A program made the translations under genes and the position numbers. This document shows, piece by piece, positions 11,331-22,530 of a stretch of DNA of 64,000 bases (within the stretch, counting starts at the first letter, position 1; each line of letters starts with the position of its first letter). The notes beneath the pieces are model-generated. The model did no database searches and was not told the origin of the DNA. It saw only the letters and a list, made by a program, of their open reading frames with translations. Source of the stretch: Asterias rubens (lineage: Eukaryota; Echinodermata; Asteroidea; Forcipulatida; Asteriidae); assembly GCF_902459465.1 (NCBI RefSeq), contig NC_047068.1, forward strand, positions 4,340,001-4,404,000, in the 5' to 3' direction.

Positions 11331-11838
11331 TAAAAGTCAACCCCATTCTATCATAACTAATACTCGGAAGTAGAGTCACTTCAGAAGTAGAGTAGGCCCC
11401 TAAGCGTTCATTTGTAGTGGTTTTTCTATCTGTTTGCAAATCTTTGAGCCGAGACATTCATAATAAAAATGAATGAGGTTTTTACAGACAGTAGCCGAGC
11501 CTGAAAACGGTCACTACAGTAGGTTTGGAAACACTTCCGTGTAGGAATAAAAGCCTTGTTTGTTTCGTGTGAATGGTACATTGATAGTACTTCTGCAGTC
11601 AGTAAAATCACTTGTACACTATTAGTCATCAAATCTGTGGGCACGTGCTCAATAATAAAACCAGGGAGTGGTAGTTTCATCCAGCAATTTTGCATATAGC
11701 AAAACAATTAGCATTGAACTTATTTTGTGTACACTGGCTGCATATTATGAGTGGCAAATTTTGATTATTGAGCACCAATTTTGTAGATCTTGTGTAGCAT
11801 TTTGCTCTCCCTACTATAATAAAAGGGAAAAAGTTTAC

Positions 11839-11957
11839 GGTAACACCATGTAATCATAACCTCCAAATGAGTTGTGGTGTTTTTGAAAAGAACCGTTGGT
11901 TCAGAACCATCTAGAAGCACCCCAACTCATTTAGAGATTATCATTATGGTGTTACTG
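11839..11957. repeat. Inverted repeat, ~40-bp arms
   Basis: GGTAACACCATG...TGAGTTGTGGTG (11839-11879) pairs imperfectly with CACCCCAACTCA...ATGGTGTTAC (11919-11957). The centre carries its own short palindrome (gaaccgttggttc). A foldback element; diverged relatives occur near 6600 and 28000. Confidence 0.6.
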
Positions 11958-11964
11958 GCCGCTA

Positions 11965-12210
11965 ACCTCAATCATTCAATCAATCAAACAAAATTTGTAT
12001 AGCGCCTAAATCAAAAGTTTGCTCAAAGGCGCTGAGGCACAGAAGAAATAAAAAGTCATTGATGGTAGGCCTCCTGAAACAAGTGGGCTTTCAGAAATGC
12101 CTTGAATGTGTTGAATGATGTTATGCCCCTGATGTGATCGGGAAGTTTATTTCAGAGTTTAGGTCCATATACCAAGAAGGCTCTATCAGCAAAGGTGATG
12201 TGACCTCACT
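11965..12210. repeat. Dispersed repeat with 'tatagcgcct ... aaaggcgctg' core
   Basis: Contains atttgtatagcgcc, a matching downstream caaaggcgctgagg, then gtgggctttcag, cagagtttaggtcc and agaaggctctatcagcaaag. I recognise this as a repeat type common in marine-invertebrate genomes. The exact class was not determined from this copy. Confidence 0.55.
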
Positions 12211-12566
12211 ACTGTAATACACACCATGCAAAGTTTCAAATCCTTCGTTTCTTTCAGTCAGTTCTAACACCACCCCTGTGCATTTTGTAACATACATGTA
12301 TAGTACAAAATACACTTTTACAAATTTGAACCCTTCAGCATCAATTTTGACCATTTCCTTGCCAAACAATTCTGCACAGTGAATGTTTATTTGTCTTCCT
12401 GTTCATTATGTCCCGAACCATTTCCTTGCTGACCCTATATTATGCCAACCACATTGTACCATGTACAAACACAGACTACAATAGTTTGTGTACATGTACT
12501 GTAGCAAGAAAAAACACAAGCTTAAAATCAATGCACAACCCTGACTTTCCTTAGCAGAAAAATCCT

Positions 12567-12741
12567 TTAAAGACACTGGACACTAGTGAAAGACTAGTCT
12601 TCTCACTTGGTGTATCTCAACATGCATAAAATAACAAACCTGTGAAAATTTGAACTCAATTGGTCATCGAAGTTGCGAAATAACTATGAAAGAAAAAACA
12701 CCCTTGGTCTTTGACAATTACCAAAGGTGTCCAGTGTCTTG
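12567..12741. mobile_element. TTAA-family MITE, short deletion copy
   Basis: Starts TTAAAGACACTGGACACT and ends GTGTCCAGTGTCTT. At about 175 bp it is an internally deleted derivative of the ~350-390-bp elements. Confidence 0.75.
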
Positions 12742-12759
12742 AACAGAAAAAATCCTTAT

Positions 12760-13145
12760 AGGGACGTTACAGAGTTGGTAAGAAACAAAATCACGAAAAT
12801 CACAGACTTACATAAAACTTACACGGTCTAATGATGATGATAGTAGAAAACATCCCTTGAAATATTTCTGTCTGATTGAAATTTCATATTTGATGAGAAA
12901 TAAATAATCTTATTTTGCATTTGGAGGTTGTCACTCAGGGAGCGTTTTATTCATTTTTGTTTTGGCATCGATGCAATGCAGAATTTGTAATCGTTTTTTC
13001 CCACAATTTTTCTCGTGACCCAGATGGCCAATTGATCTCAAACTTCTACATGTTTGATAGTTTATGTATGGTGGATCACATAAAGTGCTTACACTGTCAG
13101 CAACTGTTTTGTTAGCAAAAATTAATTCTGTAACGTTCACTTAAA
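12760..13145. mobile_element. MITE-like element with ACGTTACAGA ends
   Basis: The left end is gggACGTTACAGA and the right end is TCTGTAACGTtc in inverse orientation. The interior contains ttgttagcaaaa and gatctcaaacttctaca. A fragment of the same family lies near 34010-34135 upstream of the SNTX-GTPase gene. Confidence 0.55.
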
Positions 13146-14510
13146 GTTTTGGGGTTTGAACAAAGACAAATTTACTGGAGGGGTATTATGCTGTCGCTCT
13201 ACCGACCGCACCATATTTTTGACTGCGCCAGGGTGCTCTCAATAGTATTTTTGTCACTTGCAGGAAATTAGTAAGCAATATTTTCTGCTTAAGCAGCTCT
13301 ATGCAATTGGGCCCAGAGCCATGGTCTCCGAGGCCTCCAAGCTCCAAGTGTAGTTGTTCAAGGCCTGGTGGTTGTGTGAATATAAATAGAAATAGTTTAT
13401 GCGGAAAGTAGTCAACTACATACTGTACACATCATGCATTTCCTTTTATGAAACATACAATAAGCCAACATGTATTTAGGGTGCAATAATAAATCATTTC
13501 AGATCTGAATATACCAGCCACGGCCAAACAATCTATAAGTTTAGAGGTCACTATGCAAACATTGTAGTGGCACTCCCACCATGAATTGTGTCCTTTGAAT
13601 AGTCACAACAAATATTCATGAGTGAACAACGCTTGTGTTTTGATTTTGTTTTAGACACCATGCTGGGAGTTTGAATCACATTATCTGGAAAAACTGTTCT
13701 GTCCCAACTTGATAATCACCCCAATTGGGACTGGTTCCAACTTGAGTGTTACAAAATATTAACTTTGTTTTTTTACCCTTTACTACACCGATGTCAGTCA
13801 GCAAGTATAATACTCATCACGTTCCCGAATTCCCTGGAAAAATCACAGGCCTAATGTAGTACTCGAGTGGGCTTCAAATCCACACAAAATATGAAGTTCT
13901 AGAGTAGTTCTAGAGTACATACATTAGTGTCTAACATACTAACTAGAATTGCAACGGTTGTGGGTTAGAATCCCATCCGAGTAATATCTCTGTGATTTTT
14001 TTCACTGAATTTGGGAAAGTACCGAGTGTACAGTGCTAATACACATCGTGTAAGGGTAAAGAAATATTATTGAGTGTTACAGTTGGGGCACCCAAACTAT
14101 AGTTGGGATTGCCCAGAGCTCTACAGGATGAGCAATTGACAGTTGATCAAACGTGCGTGGACTGCTGTATTTAGTGTTGTGCGCCACAGGTACAGTTAAA
14201 CACCTTTGGTGGAGTGCTAGCTCAAACGGCATTTATGAAAGGATTATCAAGATTTTTTCTGCCTAACAAAAGCATTGTTTGCCGCTTTAACAAACCGCTT
14301 TGTTCATGTTGCCTTGCTCATATAAGTGGGAATGGGGCTCATATGGAGAGACTGGCTCTAACTTATACCCTTACTTCGATCACAACTATTATAGTTAATC
14401 CACTAATTGGGGCAGGGGCACATCCCACCTAAAACATTTAAGTTGAGACTAGTCCCAACTATAAATGGGGTGCTTGTCAAGTTGGGGACAACCAAAGCCA
14501 ACAAATACAG

Positions 14511-14825
14511 GCCTGGAATTTCATATTTAAAAGGGCATGAGCCATTTTCATTTTGCAAAGGGCACTTCCAATGGAAAGTCAAGCGGAAACTTTTGACATC
14601 TAATTCTGAAGGGGCGCCAAGGCCAAGACCAGGAGCAATGGAGGCTGACCTCCTTGGCCTGTGTGTATATGTAATTCTGGTGTACGAGGCATTTTCTACT
14701 TTTTAATGGGCACCCTACGAGGAAATTATTCAGAGCTTTTCCAGGGCACCAAGACAATGACAATGGGGTACAGAGATAATCGCCCTTGGTGCCTCCGTAA
14801 AGTAACAGGCCTGCGCTTCTGACCG
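14511..14825. repeat. Dispersed repeat ('ggcctggaatttcatat' type)
   Basis: Blocks such as gggcatgagccattttcattt, ggaggctgacctccttggcc and cgcccttggtgcctcc have diverged relatives near 10650-10760 and 16340-16450 in the same intron. This indicates a multicopy element, class unknown. Confidence 0.45.
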
Positions 14826-15310
14826 AACGATCGATGTGAATCAATTGGGGTTCAGTCCCTACATGATTGCATGGGGATTTCCCCAGTTGGAGTTTTTTTT
14901 TATGAATCACTATCTCTTATGTATCTTCAGGCCTTATGGTTGCACAAATGTTGCCTTTCCAAGAAAAATATGCCCAATTATAAGCCTGCCTCATTTAAAA
15001 CTATTCTATTTACTGTTTCCTCTTCCCACCTTCAATTGTCTTTTGTACTTCAATCCTTTTGTGGTCAAACCAGGCCTTCACTACCCCCCTCCCTATTCTT
15101 TGTTTATCATATGCTTTTTGCTGTGTGGTCCCCTCACCCTCTCGGGCCCCCTCTCTCTATTCAAGGTGCAGTATGTCTACTTCACTGCTTACAATTTATG
15201 TTACACAATGCACTCACATGGTTACAATTAGCTACCTGTTCATGTTTGTTGCATTTTCATTGAGAAAGCCTATTGCTGGGGTCGAAACATCAAGCCATTA
15301 AATATGTACT
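14826..15310 (+). repeat. Possible retroelement 3' tail
   Basis: The stretch ends gcctattgctggggtcgaaacatcaagcc, which resembles the '...ggtcgaaacgtc' text seen near the 3' end of GIY-YIG-bearing Penelope-like or LINE elements. No intact protein motif is visible and the overlapping ORFs look random. Weak call. Confidence 0.2.
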
Positions 15311-15522
15311 ATTTAAAAAATAAATTGCTAAAATAAATCATTATTTAAAAAAAAAAATTATATAAATTTAATTAAAATAATAATATTGCCCAGGGCTCGA
15401 ATTTGCCACTGGACCAGAGGCCAGTGATTTTACCATCAGGCAAGTTTTAACTCATGACCTGAAAAGTCTGTTGGGCTCATGTTTTTCAATTGATTAATTT
15501 TGATCCTCCTCTGGACTAGTAC

Positions 15523-15914
15523 TAAAGACAGTGGACACTATTGGTAAGTGTCAATGACTAGTCTTCACAGTTGGTGTAGCTCAACATAAAATAACAAACC
15601 TGTGAAAATTTGAGCTCAATCGGTAGTTGAAGTTGTGAGATAATAATGAAAGAAAAAAACACCCTTGTCCCTTGTCATACGAAGTTGTGTGCTTTCTGAT
15701 GCTTGATTTGGAGACCTCAACATCTAAACTTGAGGTCTCGAAATCACATTCGTGGAAAATTACTTCTTTCTCAAAAACTACATGTACGTCACTTCAGAGG
15801 GAGCTGTTTCTAACAATGTTTTATACTATCAACCTGTCCCCATTACTCGTAATCAAGAAAGGTTTTACGATGATAATTATTTTGAGTTATTAACAAAAGT
15901 GTCCACTGTCTTTA
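15523..15914. mobile_element. TTAA-family MITE, near full length
   Basis: TAAAGACAGTGGACACTATT at the left and GTGTCCACTGTCTTTA at the right pair as terminal inverted repeats. About 390 bp, with the family interior intact. Lies in intron 1 of the G-alpha gene. Confidence 0.8.
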
Positions 15915-16219
15915 AAGCGGGATCTGATCGCCCTTGTGGATTACTTTAATGGGTGATCAAAAGTTTTGTGGGTACGCAAAGGGCAATTTGAGGGTGAACA
16001 TCCGAAAGGCCCGAAAACATTTTAGATATAATTAGGCCTATTAACCTCAACAATACTGTGATCGTTAACCGTCCATCCTCCCATTGGTCAGAGATTGGGA
16101 GGATGGAGTAACACTAACACTCACTAGCGGAAGGAACACATCCAGGAGTATTTGCAACTAACCTAAACAACTTTTTTAACATGATTTTGACCTTATCTGG
16201 CGTACAAATGTTTAAAATT

Positions 16220-16323
16220 AGACCCAGTAACTGGGGCGCTGTACTCCTTTTTCAAATTTTGACATTTATGACCGATAATGTCAAAATTCGAAAAAGGAGT
16301 ACAGCGCCCCAGTTACTGGGTCT
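16220..16323. repeat. Near-perfect 47-bp-arm hairpin in G-alpha intron 1
   Basis: The left arm (16220-16266, starting AGACCCAGTAACTGGGGCGC) and the right arm (16277-16323) are complementary over 47 bp with a single mismatch and a 10-nt loop. It lies about 360 nt downstream of the exon 1 donor, so it would be present in the pre-mRNA. It may be a young MITE or foldback element, or a source of double-stranded RNA. Confidence 0.85.
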
Positions 16324-16685
16324 GGTTTAAAATAAACCATTGTTGGGTCCAGAAATTCTGACTAGAGCACCATGCCAGGCCTTCAAATAACCCTTGGCCC
16401 CTTCTTCTTCAGCTTTGGTGCCCTTTGCATAATTATTTGCAAAGTTCCAATACAAGTTAAAATTTAAACTTTCATTCGTCTTTACTATTATCTTACTCAA
16501 TACATACAATAGAAATGTGCTTTACCAGAGGAAAATTCCTGGGCCCTTTCAAGAATGACATTCAAGGCTTGCATGCACTGTGACTGCATGCATGACCTTT
16601 ATAAGTTATAGACTAATTTAGACTTAGAGTTCATCATTTTTGTTATCATCAATGTGATAACTTGTTGATAGGAACTGAAACTCAC

Positions 16686-17147
16686 CATTTGAAATTCCCG
16701 TCTTCTGTCATATGCCCCCTGTATTCCACTGTCGCTCCACAGAGCGTAGCAGCTCGGTACAAACTGCATAAAATACGAGGGTTCAACGAGCTGAGTTGTA
16801 TCGCACGTAAGAATAACACCTCCCTGTTTCTCGTTGGACGGGTCCCCCCACGGGATATCCAGCTTTTTCCGGGCGTCCTGCAGCACCTTCAACCCCTTGA
16901 TAATGTTCGAGAAAATGATGGTGCGGTAGTCGCGTAGATCTTCATCGCTGAACTCCTGTCCGTGGATGATTTTCATCTGTTTGAGGAAAGTGCTCTTCCC
17001 ACTCTCGCCGGCACCGAGTAAGAGGATCTTGATCTCTCTCTTCAGATAGGACTTGTCCTTCGTCAACTCTTTATCGATGGCTTTACTCCTAGATCTTGCC
17101 TCCAACTCTTGCGGAGAGAGGCAACATGTTATTACACCGCCCGCCAT
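16686..17147 (-). CDS. G protein alpha subunit, G12/13 class, exon 1
   Basis: Encodes residues 1-154. The start MAGGVITCC places adjacent Cys8-Cys9 near the N-terminus, a likely palmitoylation site, as in the family. The P-loop GAGESGKS spans 45-52, followed by FLKQMKIIHGQ. The helical domain contains IPWGD and GIQGAYDRRREFQ, typical of G12/13. The donor is CAAATG|gtgagt at 16685. With exons 2 and 3 the predicted protein is 361 aa against roughly 377-381 in vertebrates, the difference lying mainly in the shorter N-terminus and helical insert. The protein is expected at the inner face of the plasma membrane, coupled to GPCRs and RhoGEFs. Confidence 0.95.
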
Positions 17148-17181
17148 GTTGACTACCCAAAAACTTCCAATACCACACCCA

Positions 17182-17201
17182 TGACGTCACAAGCCGGAAG
17201 T
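17182..17201 (-). promoter_or_regulatory. CRE and ETS motifs upstream of the G-alpha ATG
   Basis: A perfect palindromic CRE, TGACGTCA (17182-17189), is followed by an ETS core, CCGGAAGT (17194-17201). They lie 35-54 bp upstream of the start codon at 17147 and no TATA box is visible. The arrangement resembles a TATA-less housekeeping promoter, which implies a very short 5' UTR or an upstream noncoding exon. Confidence 0.55.
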
Positions 17202-17518
17202 AAAAGTTCGTGTGTGATGGACGTCCGTATGCAGTCTAGACTTGATTTCAAGTCTGCATCAGCCACGAACACGCATTTCAAGAATAGACCTATACCTACA
17301 AATTGTTTAATCCTTTAAATATTTTAAACACGTCATTTTTAGCTGTAACCCCCCCCCCCTCCCACGCTACTACTGTCGAGTTACTTTAAATCGACTAAGA
17401 TACAGTGAAGAAAGACTGAGCTTTACGTACCCATTTATTTCAATGCACGTACGGTGTTTTGATAGTCTCACCAAAAAGTTACAAAAATAATAGTATCCTC
17501 ACACAAACATACAATACA

Positions 17519-17797
17519 TTTATTGGTAATAACTCAAAATATAGCATCAAAACTTTGTTGTCGAAGAAGTGATTTCCCATGAATTTGATTTCGAGACCTC
17601 AAATTATAGATTTTCAAATCAAGCAATTGAAAGCAACTTCGTGTAACAAGTTTTGTTTTCTTCCATTACTACCATCGCGACTTTTTTAGACGACCAATTG
17701 AGCTAAAATTTTCACCGAGGTTTGTTATTTTGTGGATATATATATTGAGAACCGTGAGAAGACTGGTTGACAATTACTAATATGTCCAGTGTCTTTA
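17519..17797. mobile_element. TTAA-family MITE, diverged copy
   Basis: ttattggtaataactcaaaa at the left and attactaatatgtccagtgtcttta at the right, with the family interior between them. The terminal repeat is eroded on the left. Confidence 0.65.
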
Positions 17798-18509
17798 TAA
17801 AACAGTGATTTATAAAACAAGTTTTGTTGTATGTATGAAAGCCCCCCTCATATATCGCATTGCATGTCTTCACAGAAATATCAAACAAGGCCTAAAGAAC
17901 TATTCGTAAACAATTAAATCTTGAGACGCTAACGGTTGTCTGGGATGAATCTTTTGTGGCTCCAAATGAATAACACTAGTTTCCCCCTTCTTAAACCTTC
18001 GGAGAATTATTGTTTACCGTAAAAACTAAAATATTATTGCCTATAGCCTACAGTAAAAACTAAACCATGTGTATACGGGTACCGAATATTATTCATCTGT
18101 TCATTTTCGGTTGGCCCCCAAAACATAATTTGATGTGGTTTCTTAATAAAAACCTGCTGCTGATTGATACTCGGAAATCTGGTTGTAACAATCCATCAAA
18201 CAGAGGGCGCTATGCACATTTAGCGGTCTCCACATTCTTCGCAATTTCGACGATGCCATGGCCTAACGCTCGTGGGTGTAATCACCCGCAAAAATGTTTT
18301 TTTTGTTAAGAAGCCCAGCATACTATTGATTTGGTCGTTATGGTAGATTTTTATTTTACCAATGAGCACTGAAATGTATTGCATGCCAGGAAATAGACTG
18401 GAATGTATACTGTAGGGCCTAATTCATTATGCCTGTAGGCACAAAGAACTTGCTAAGCACAGAAAGGTATAGGTAAACAGAAACTGGCTACCCCAAAAAA
18501 TGAATTTAA

Positions 18510-18533
18510 GAAGCGTTACCGCGGTAATGCTCT
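18510..18533. repeat. Palindromic repeat core, copy 1
   Basis: GAAGCGTTACCGCGGTAATG is an imperfect palindrome flanked by ccccaaaaaatgaattta upstream and ctcagattgtgttcctat downstream. The flanks are shared with copy 2 (18742-18765). Confidence 0.6.
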
Positions 18534-18741
18534 CAGATTGTGTTCCTATTAGGGATTACTCTTCCCATTTAGACATAATACATGTACTCTGAAATGGCAA
18601 TAAACTTGGGACGGTGAGAAGTAGACCTATAGCAGCTTTAGACAATAAGCTGTTGCATCGTTTGAGAAACATTTCACTTCTAAGTACATACGGGTATGGA
18701 AAACGGCGTACCACTTGTTATCCCCCAAAAATTGAATATAG

Positions 18742-18765
18742 GAAGCGTTACTGCAGTAACGCTTC
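18742..18765. repeat. Palindromic repeat core, copy 2 (perfect 24-bp palindrome)
   Basis: GAAGCGTTACTG is followed exactly by its reverse complement CAGTAACGCTTC. The flanks match copy 1, and upstream text (gagaaacatttcactt) also matches the copy near 38241. Confidence 0.7.
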
Positions 18766-21460
18766 TCAGATTGTATTCCTATAGGGATTATTCTTCCTAT
18801 TTTTGACACAATATTTAACTCGGAAAATTATTGGCAATCCAAACTTGAAAGTAAATAAAGTGACAAATATTGTAAATTATGTAAACCTGAAGCCGAAAAA
18901 CAACATAAATCTGCTCACACAGCAGGAAGTATCCTTGAGCCCAGTAAATGATTAATGACTAGCACTGACTGTATGTGTTTACCTCAAGCCCAATAATATT
19001 AAGTTAAATTGGCTCATCAGTTAGGAAGTATCATGAAGCCTAACAATGGCATAGAAATGTTCTTGAGCCCATTAATGAAAAGCATTGATATTGTTTATTG
19101 TAAAATGCGCTATATATAAGAACTTATAAACGCCAGAATTCCTTAAAGCAAACAGTGTCTGTGAAAAGCTCTTGGAATAGCTCTTCTACATCGGCATAGC
19201 GAAAACATGCAGGACAAAAGCCTATAAGAAATAACGGTTATATAAGTTAAGTAGAATGATTTGCATACAATCTACATGAACAATGTGGCTAAGTATTGAA
19301 ATCCCTATATTGCATTATCTGCTACCCACATAACTCCAGCCATTTTGGTTTATACACTGTGTAGGGCGCGGCCCCCTACTATGTAAATCAGGATTTTGTG
19401 CACGGTTTTTAAAGCGCTGTACTTGAGTGAACAAGACCGCATGGCTTGCACTACTGGACCACCAGACCACGACAGACTGGACGCTGCGCTTCTCTGGACA
19501 GGACGGGATTTGAACTTCGCTCTTTTGATGCACTAAACTGGCTACATTTTGAAAGAATAATCTTCTGAAATTTAGACCTTATGTTCAGAAAGAAGTATCT
19601 TTTACTGCAAGAAAAATACAACAAAAATTCACTGCTCGAGCCTTTCTTTAGTAAGCCCAAGTGGACAACTTCGGTGTTGAGCACATCCCTGGGGCCGAGA
19701 TAGAGAGAACTCTGGTGAATTACCGTACACCGAGTCAAATATTAGTGACTTAAAAGCAAGAATAACTTGATGTCGACCACAGCTCATATTTTCCCAGCAA
19801 CTTTTACTTTAATTGCTGGGGAAATGTTATGGGAAAACTACAGATAAATTGCCTCCTTTATTTACACCCCATGAACTTGAACTGTATGTTGATAAGGGGT
19901 TGTTTTCTCCAAGAGCTTTCAACGGCGAGAGACGGTGATGGTCAACTTCGGAGCCCCTAAAAAGGCACAGGTAAAAAACACGATGAGATAACAATTAGAA
20001 TTTGTTTGGTAACATTTCCGTAACCTGCCATTCTGTATGAAATAAATCAATATCTTAGTCACTCAAATAAGATAACTAATTTTGGTAAAGATGAGTGGAA
20101 ATGTGGTGGCAGAATACGAAAATCTATCCATTTTTGTTACTAATTTTAATGAAAAGTGTTTGTCACTCCGGAAAACCATAAAAAAGGATAGCCATGAAGA
20201 TGTACTGAAGCAAAATTAATTGTTTATCGTTTTATAGAGAGCATAATAGCTATTAAAAACAAAATGAGTTTTCTTTACCCCCGATGTAAATTTTACATAA
20301 TTTTTATTAATATCAATTGTTATTTCGAGGGATAATTTTAATTTGTTAAGAAATGAAATCATTTATTAACCTTTTCATTTTATTTACCTCTTCTTTTAGG
20401 TGTTCTAAAGACAGCTACCTTCTGCTGACTACCTGGTGTGGACCTAGACGAGGGAACCAGCGATTTGTGAGGCGTTGGGGGTATACAAGCAGGCGGTGAC
20501 TAGCTGGTGAACAGCTCCCGCACGAGGTAGTCTATGGATTGTGTTTGTTGTCTGTGGAAGTCGCCAATGGACCAAGGTAGGGGCAAATTGCTGTATCCGA
20601 CCTGCCACTTTTCATCTAAAACCCTTCAAACACTTTTACCAAAAAAACAATTTGTGTTCCCCCCCCCAAAAAAAAAAAAAAAAAACACTCAATCCTTTAT
20701 AAATACTTTGTTACCCGCCTCAAGCAACTGGTAGCAAACGCAATGATTGTTGACAACAATCAATTAAATAAACTTTTCCGTGAAAATCCTTTAAAAATTC
20801 TTGTTACAAAAAAATCCTTTCAAAGAAACTTTGTTACAAAAAAACAACCTTTCTAACAATAAAGTAAGGTGTAAAAATTTACCAAGCAACAATAAAAGGC
20901 GGTCGGATACCCCAATTATGTCAAAAGGAGACAAGACAGAGAATTGTGGAGAAGACTGCAAAAGGTAGAAGGAGATCTAACCCGTTTTCTTGCAGAGTCC
21001 CACCCCTGTTGTAACGCCCATGTCCACTACAAGATGTTCCAGAAAACTTGTTGATGTTGTCCCTAAAATGCTTTCAAGGTGATGTCACACTGTCCAAGGC
21101 TTTTTTCTTGAAGTGCATATTGGTCGAAGCCAATGATGCTTTTATAATTAGAAGACTAGTCTTACTGGATATTTCTAACGGAGTTGAAACTTCAAGTCGC
21201 CAGTTGTCATTTTAAGATTAATTGTCATGATTTGTTTTATTTATCGCATTATTTGTTATAAATTATTAGTTCCAAATACCATATAAATTGTTATCTTTAA
21301 TTTCATTTTTAATAGTTAAGTAAGATAAAGCAAAAATATTTTTTAGGGATTCCTCAATTAAAACAAAATTTCCTTACAACATTTACTCTGCCTATATAGC
21401 ACCCAAAACCCCAGTAATCTCATAATCAAAAACTACTCTCTAGTAATATTTCTGTCCAAT

Positions 21461-21757
21461 CTGCATTACGCATGAATGTGATGATCAATGTTTGAAATGA
21501 GAGTAGTAAATAACTAATTTAGATTTGCTAAATTAATATTTACAAACTCGTTTCAGCATTTCATCATGTTGACACCAAGTCTCTTACACTCAGATAGCCT
21601 AACTGAAATTAGTATAAACAAAAATCATATTTAATAATAATTATAATAATCTGCATTCATTTGATGGTCAATGTTTGATTGTCGAGTTGTAAATAAATAC
21701 TTTAGATTTGCTAAATTATTATTTACATATTCGTTTCAACATTACATCAAATTCTGA
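21461..21757. repeat. Diverged tandem duplication (~110 bp, two copies)
   Basis: Copies at 21461-21569 and 21651-21757 share ctgcatt, gatcaatgtttga, tagatttgctaaatta, ttcgtttcaacatt and related blocks. Confidence 0.65.
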
Positions 21758-22381
21758 ATGTTGGCAAGTCCTTACCGTTTAACTTAGAAGACAACCGAAA
21801 ACAAAAAATAATAATAATAAAGTAGCAAACATGCAGTTTTGCAATTTGCAAATCTGTTTTAGTTAGGAAAAATTCCACAAACCACTTTTCTATTTGGTAG
21901 GGCTGTAAACGCAAAGAAGGGGAAAAAAAATAAAAAAATGAAAGGGGACCAAGAAAAAGGATGCGACTTCTCATTGATGAAGCAAAGTGGTCCATAATGG
22001 AAAAAATTACCCCAACCATGCCTATGTATGTATTAGTGGTAAGCTAGTGTTGGCCTAGACAGTAAGCTAGTGTTGGCATAGACAGTAAGACATATTTGCC
22101 ACTGTATGCTATCAGGCTAAACTCGTCACTTAAACTCATTTTACGAAATGCTAATCTTGTTAGATTTAAGTTTCTTTCAATATGCAGATTACGTTTTCTT
22201 CTGGACACGATGAGCTGGTCTAACTGCCAACATCTTCAGCTAAAACTGATCTACCAGCAAGGTCAGGGTGATTAAGGCATGAACATGAGCAGATATGACC
22301 ACATGTTCGATGTCTCTGATGTGTGACCTAAGGCCAGCGAGGTCAACGAGGTCAAGTATTTGCAGCAAATAATCACAAACT

Positions 22382-22530
22382 GGGCCAAGTTTCATACAGC
22401 CTGTAAGCACACAAAAAGTGCTCAGCACAGAAAAATATTGCCTAGCAAAAACTGGGTGCCAGCCAATTTTGCTGAGCAAAGAAATTTGTCAACTAATGTT
22501 TTGCTAAACAGCTTAATGAAATTTGGCCCT
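22382..22530. mobile_element. Small TIR element (GGGCCAAGTTTCAT ends)
   Basis: gggccaagtttcatacagc at the left is inverted as gcttaatgaaatttggccc at the right. The ~149-bp interior contains taagcacacaaaaag and gctcagcacagaaa. A MITE type with GGCCAAnTTTCA termini; related ends occur at 29371 and 39140. Confidence 0.65.

Larger units (their letters stand above)
10516..16685 (-). other. Intron 1 of the G-alpha gene (6.2 kb), repeat-filled
   Basis: Bounded by donor ATG|gtgagt at 16685 and acceptor ...ccag at 10516. No conserved coding exon was recognised inside. It holds several MITEs, a dispersed repeat near 12.0 kb, and a striking long hairpin at 16220-16323, all listed separately. Confidence 0.8.
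17798..19899. other. Intergenic, repeat fragments
   Basis: No gene was recognised. Two related ~100-bp repeats with a palindromic core lie at about 18490-18580 and 18715-18810 (listed separately). Diverged duplicates around 'gagccca(g/a)taatga' occur at 18930-19080. Confidence 0.4.

Noticed and set aside
14214-15301. Overlapping ORFs of 72-131 codons as genes
   Set aside because: Frames conflict with each other, lie in an intron full of repeats, and show no motif or splice support.
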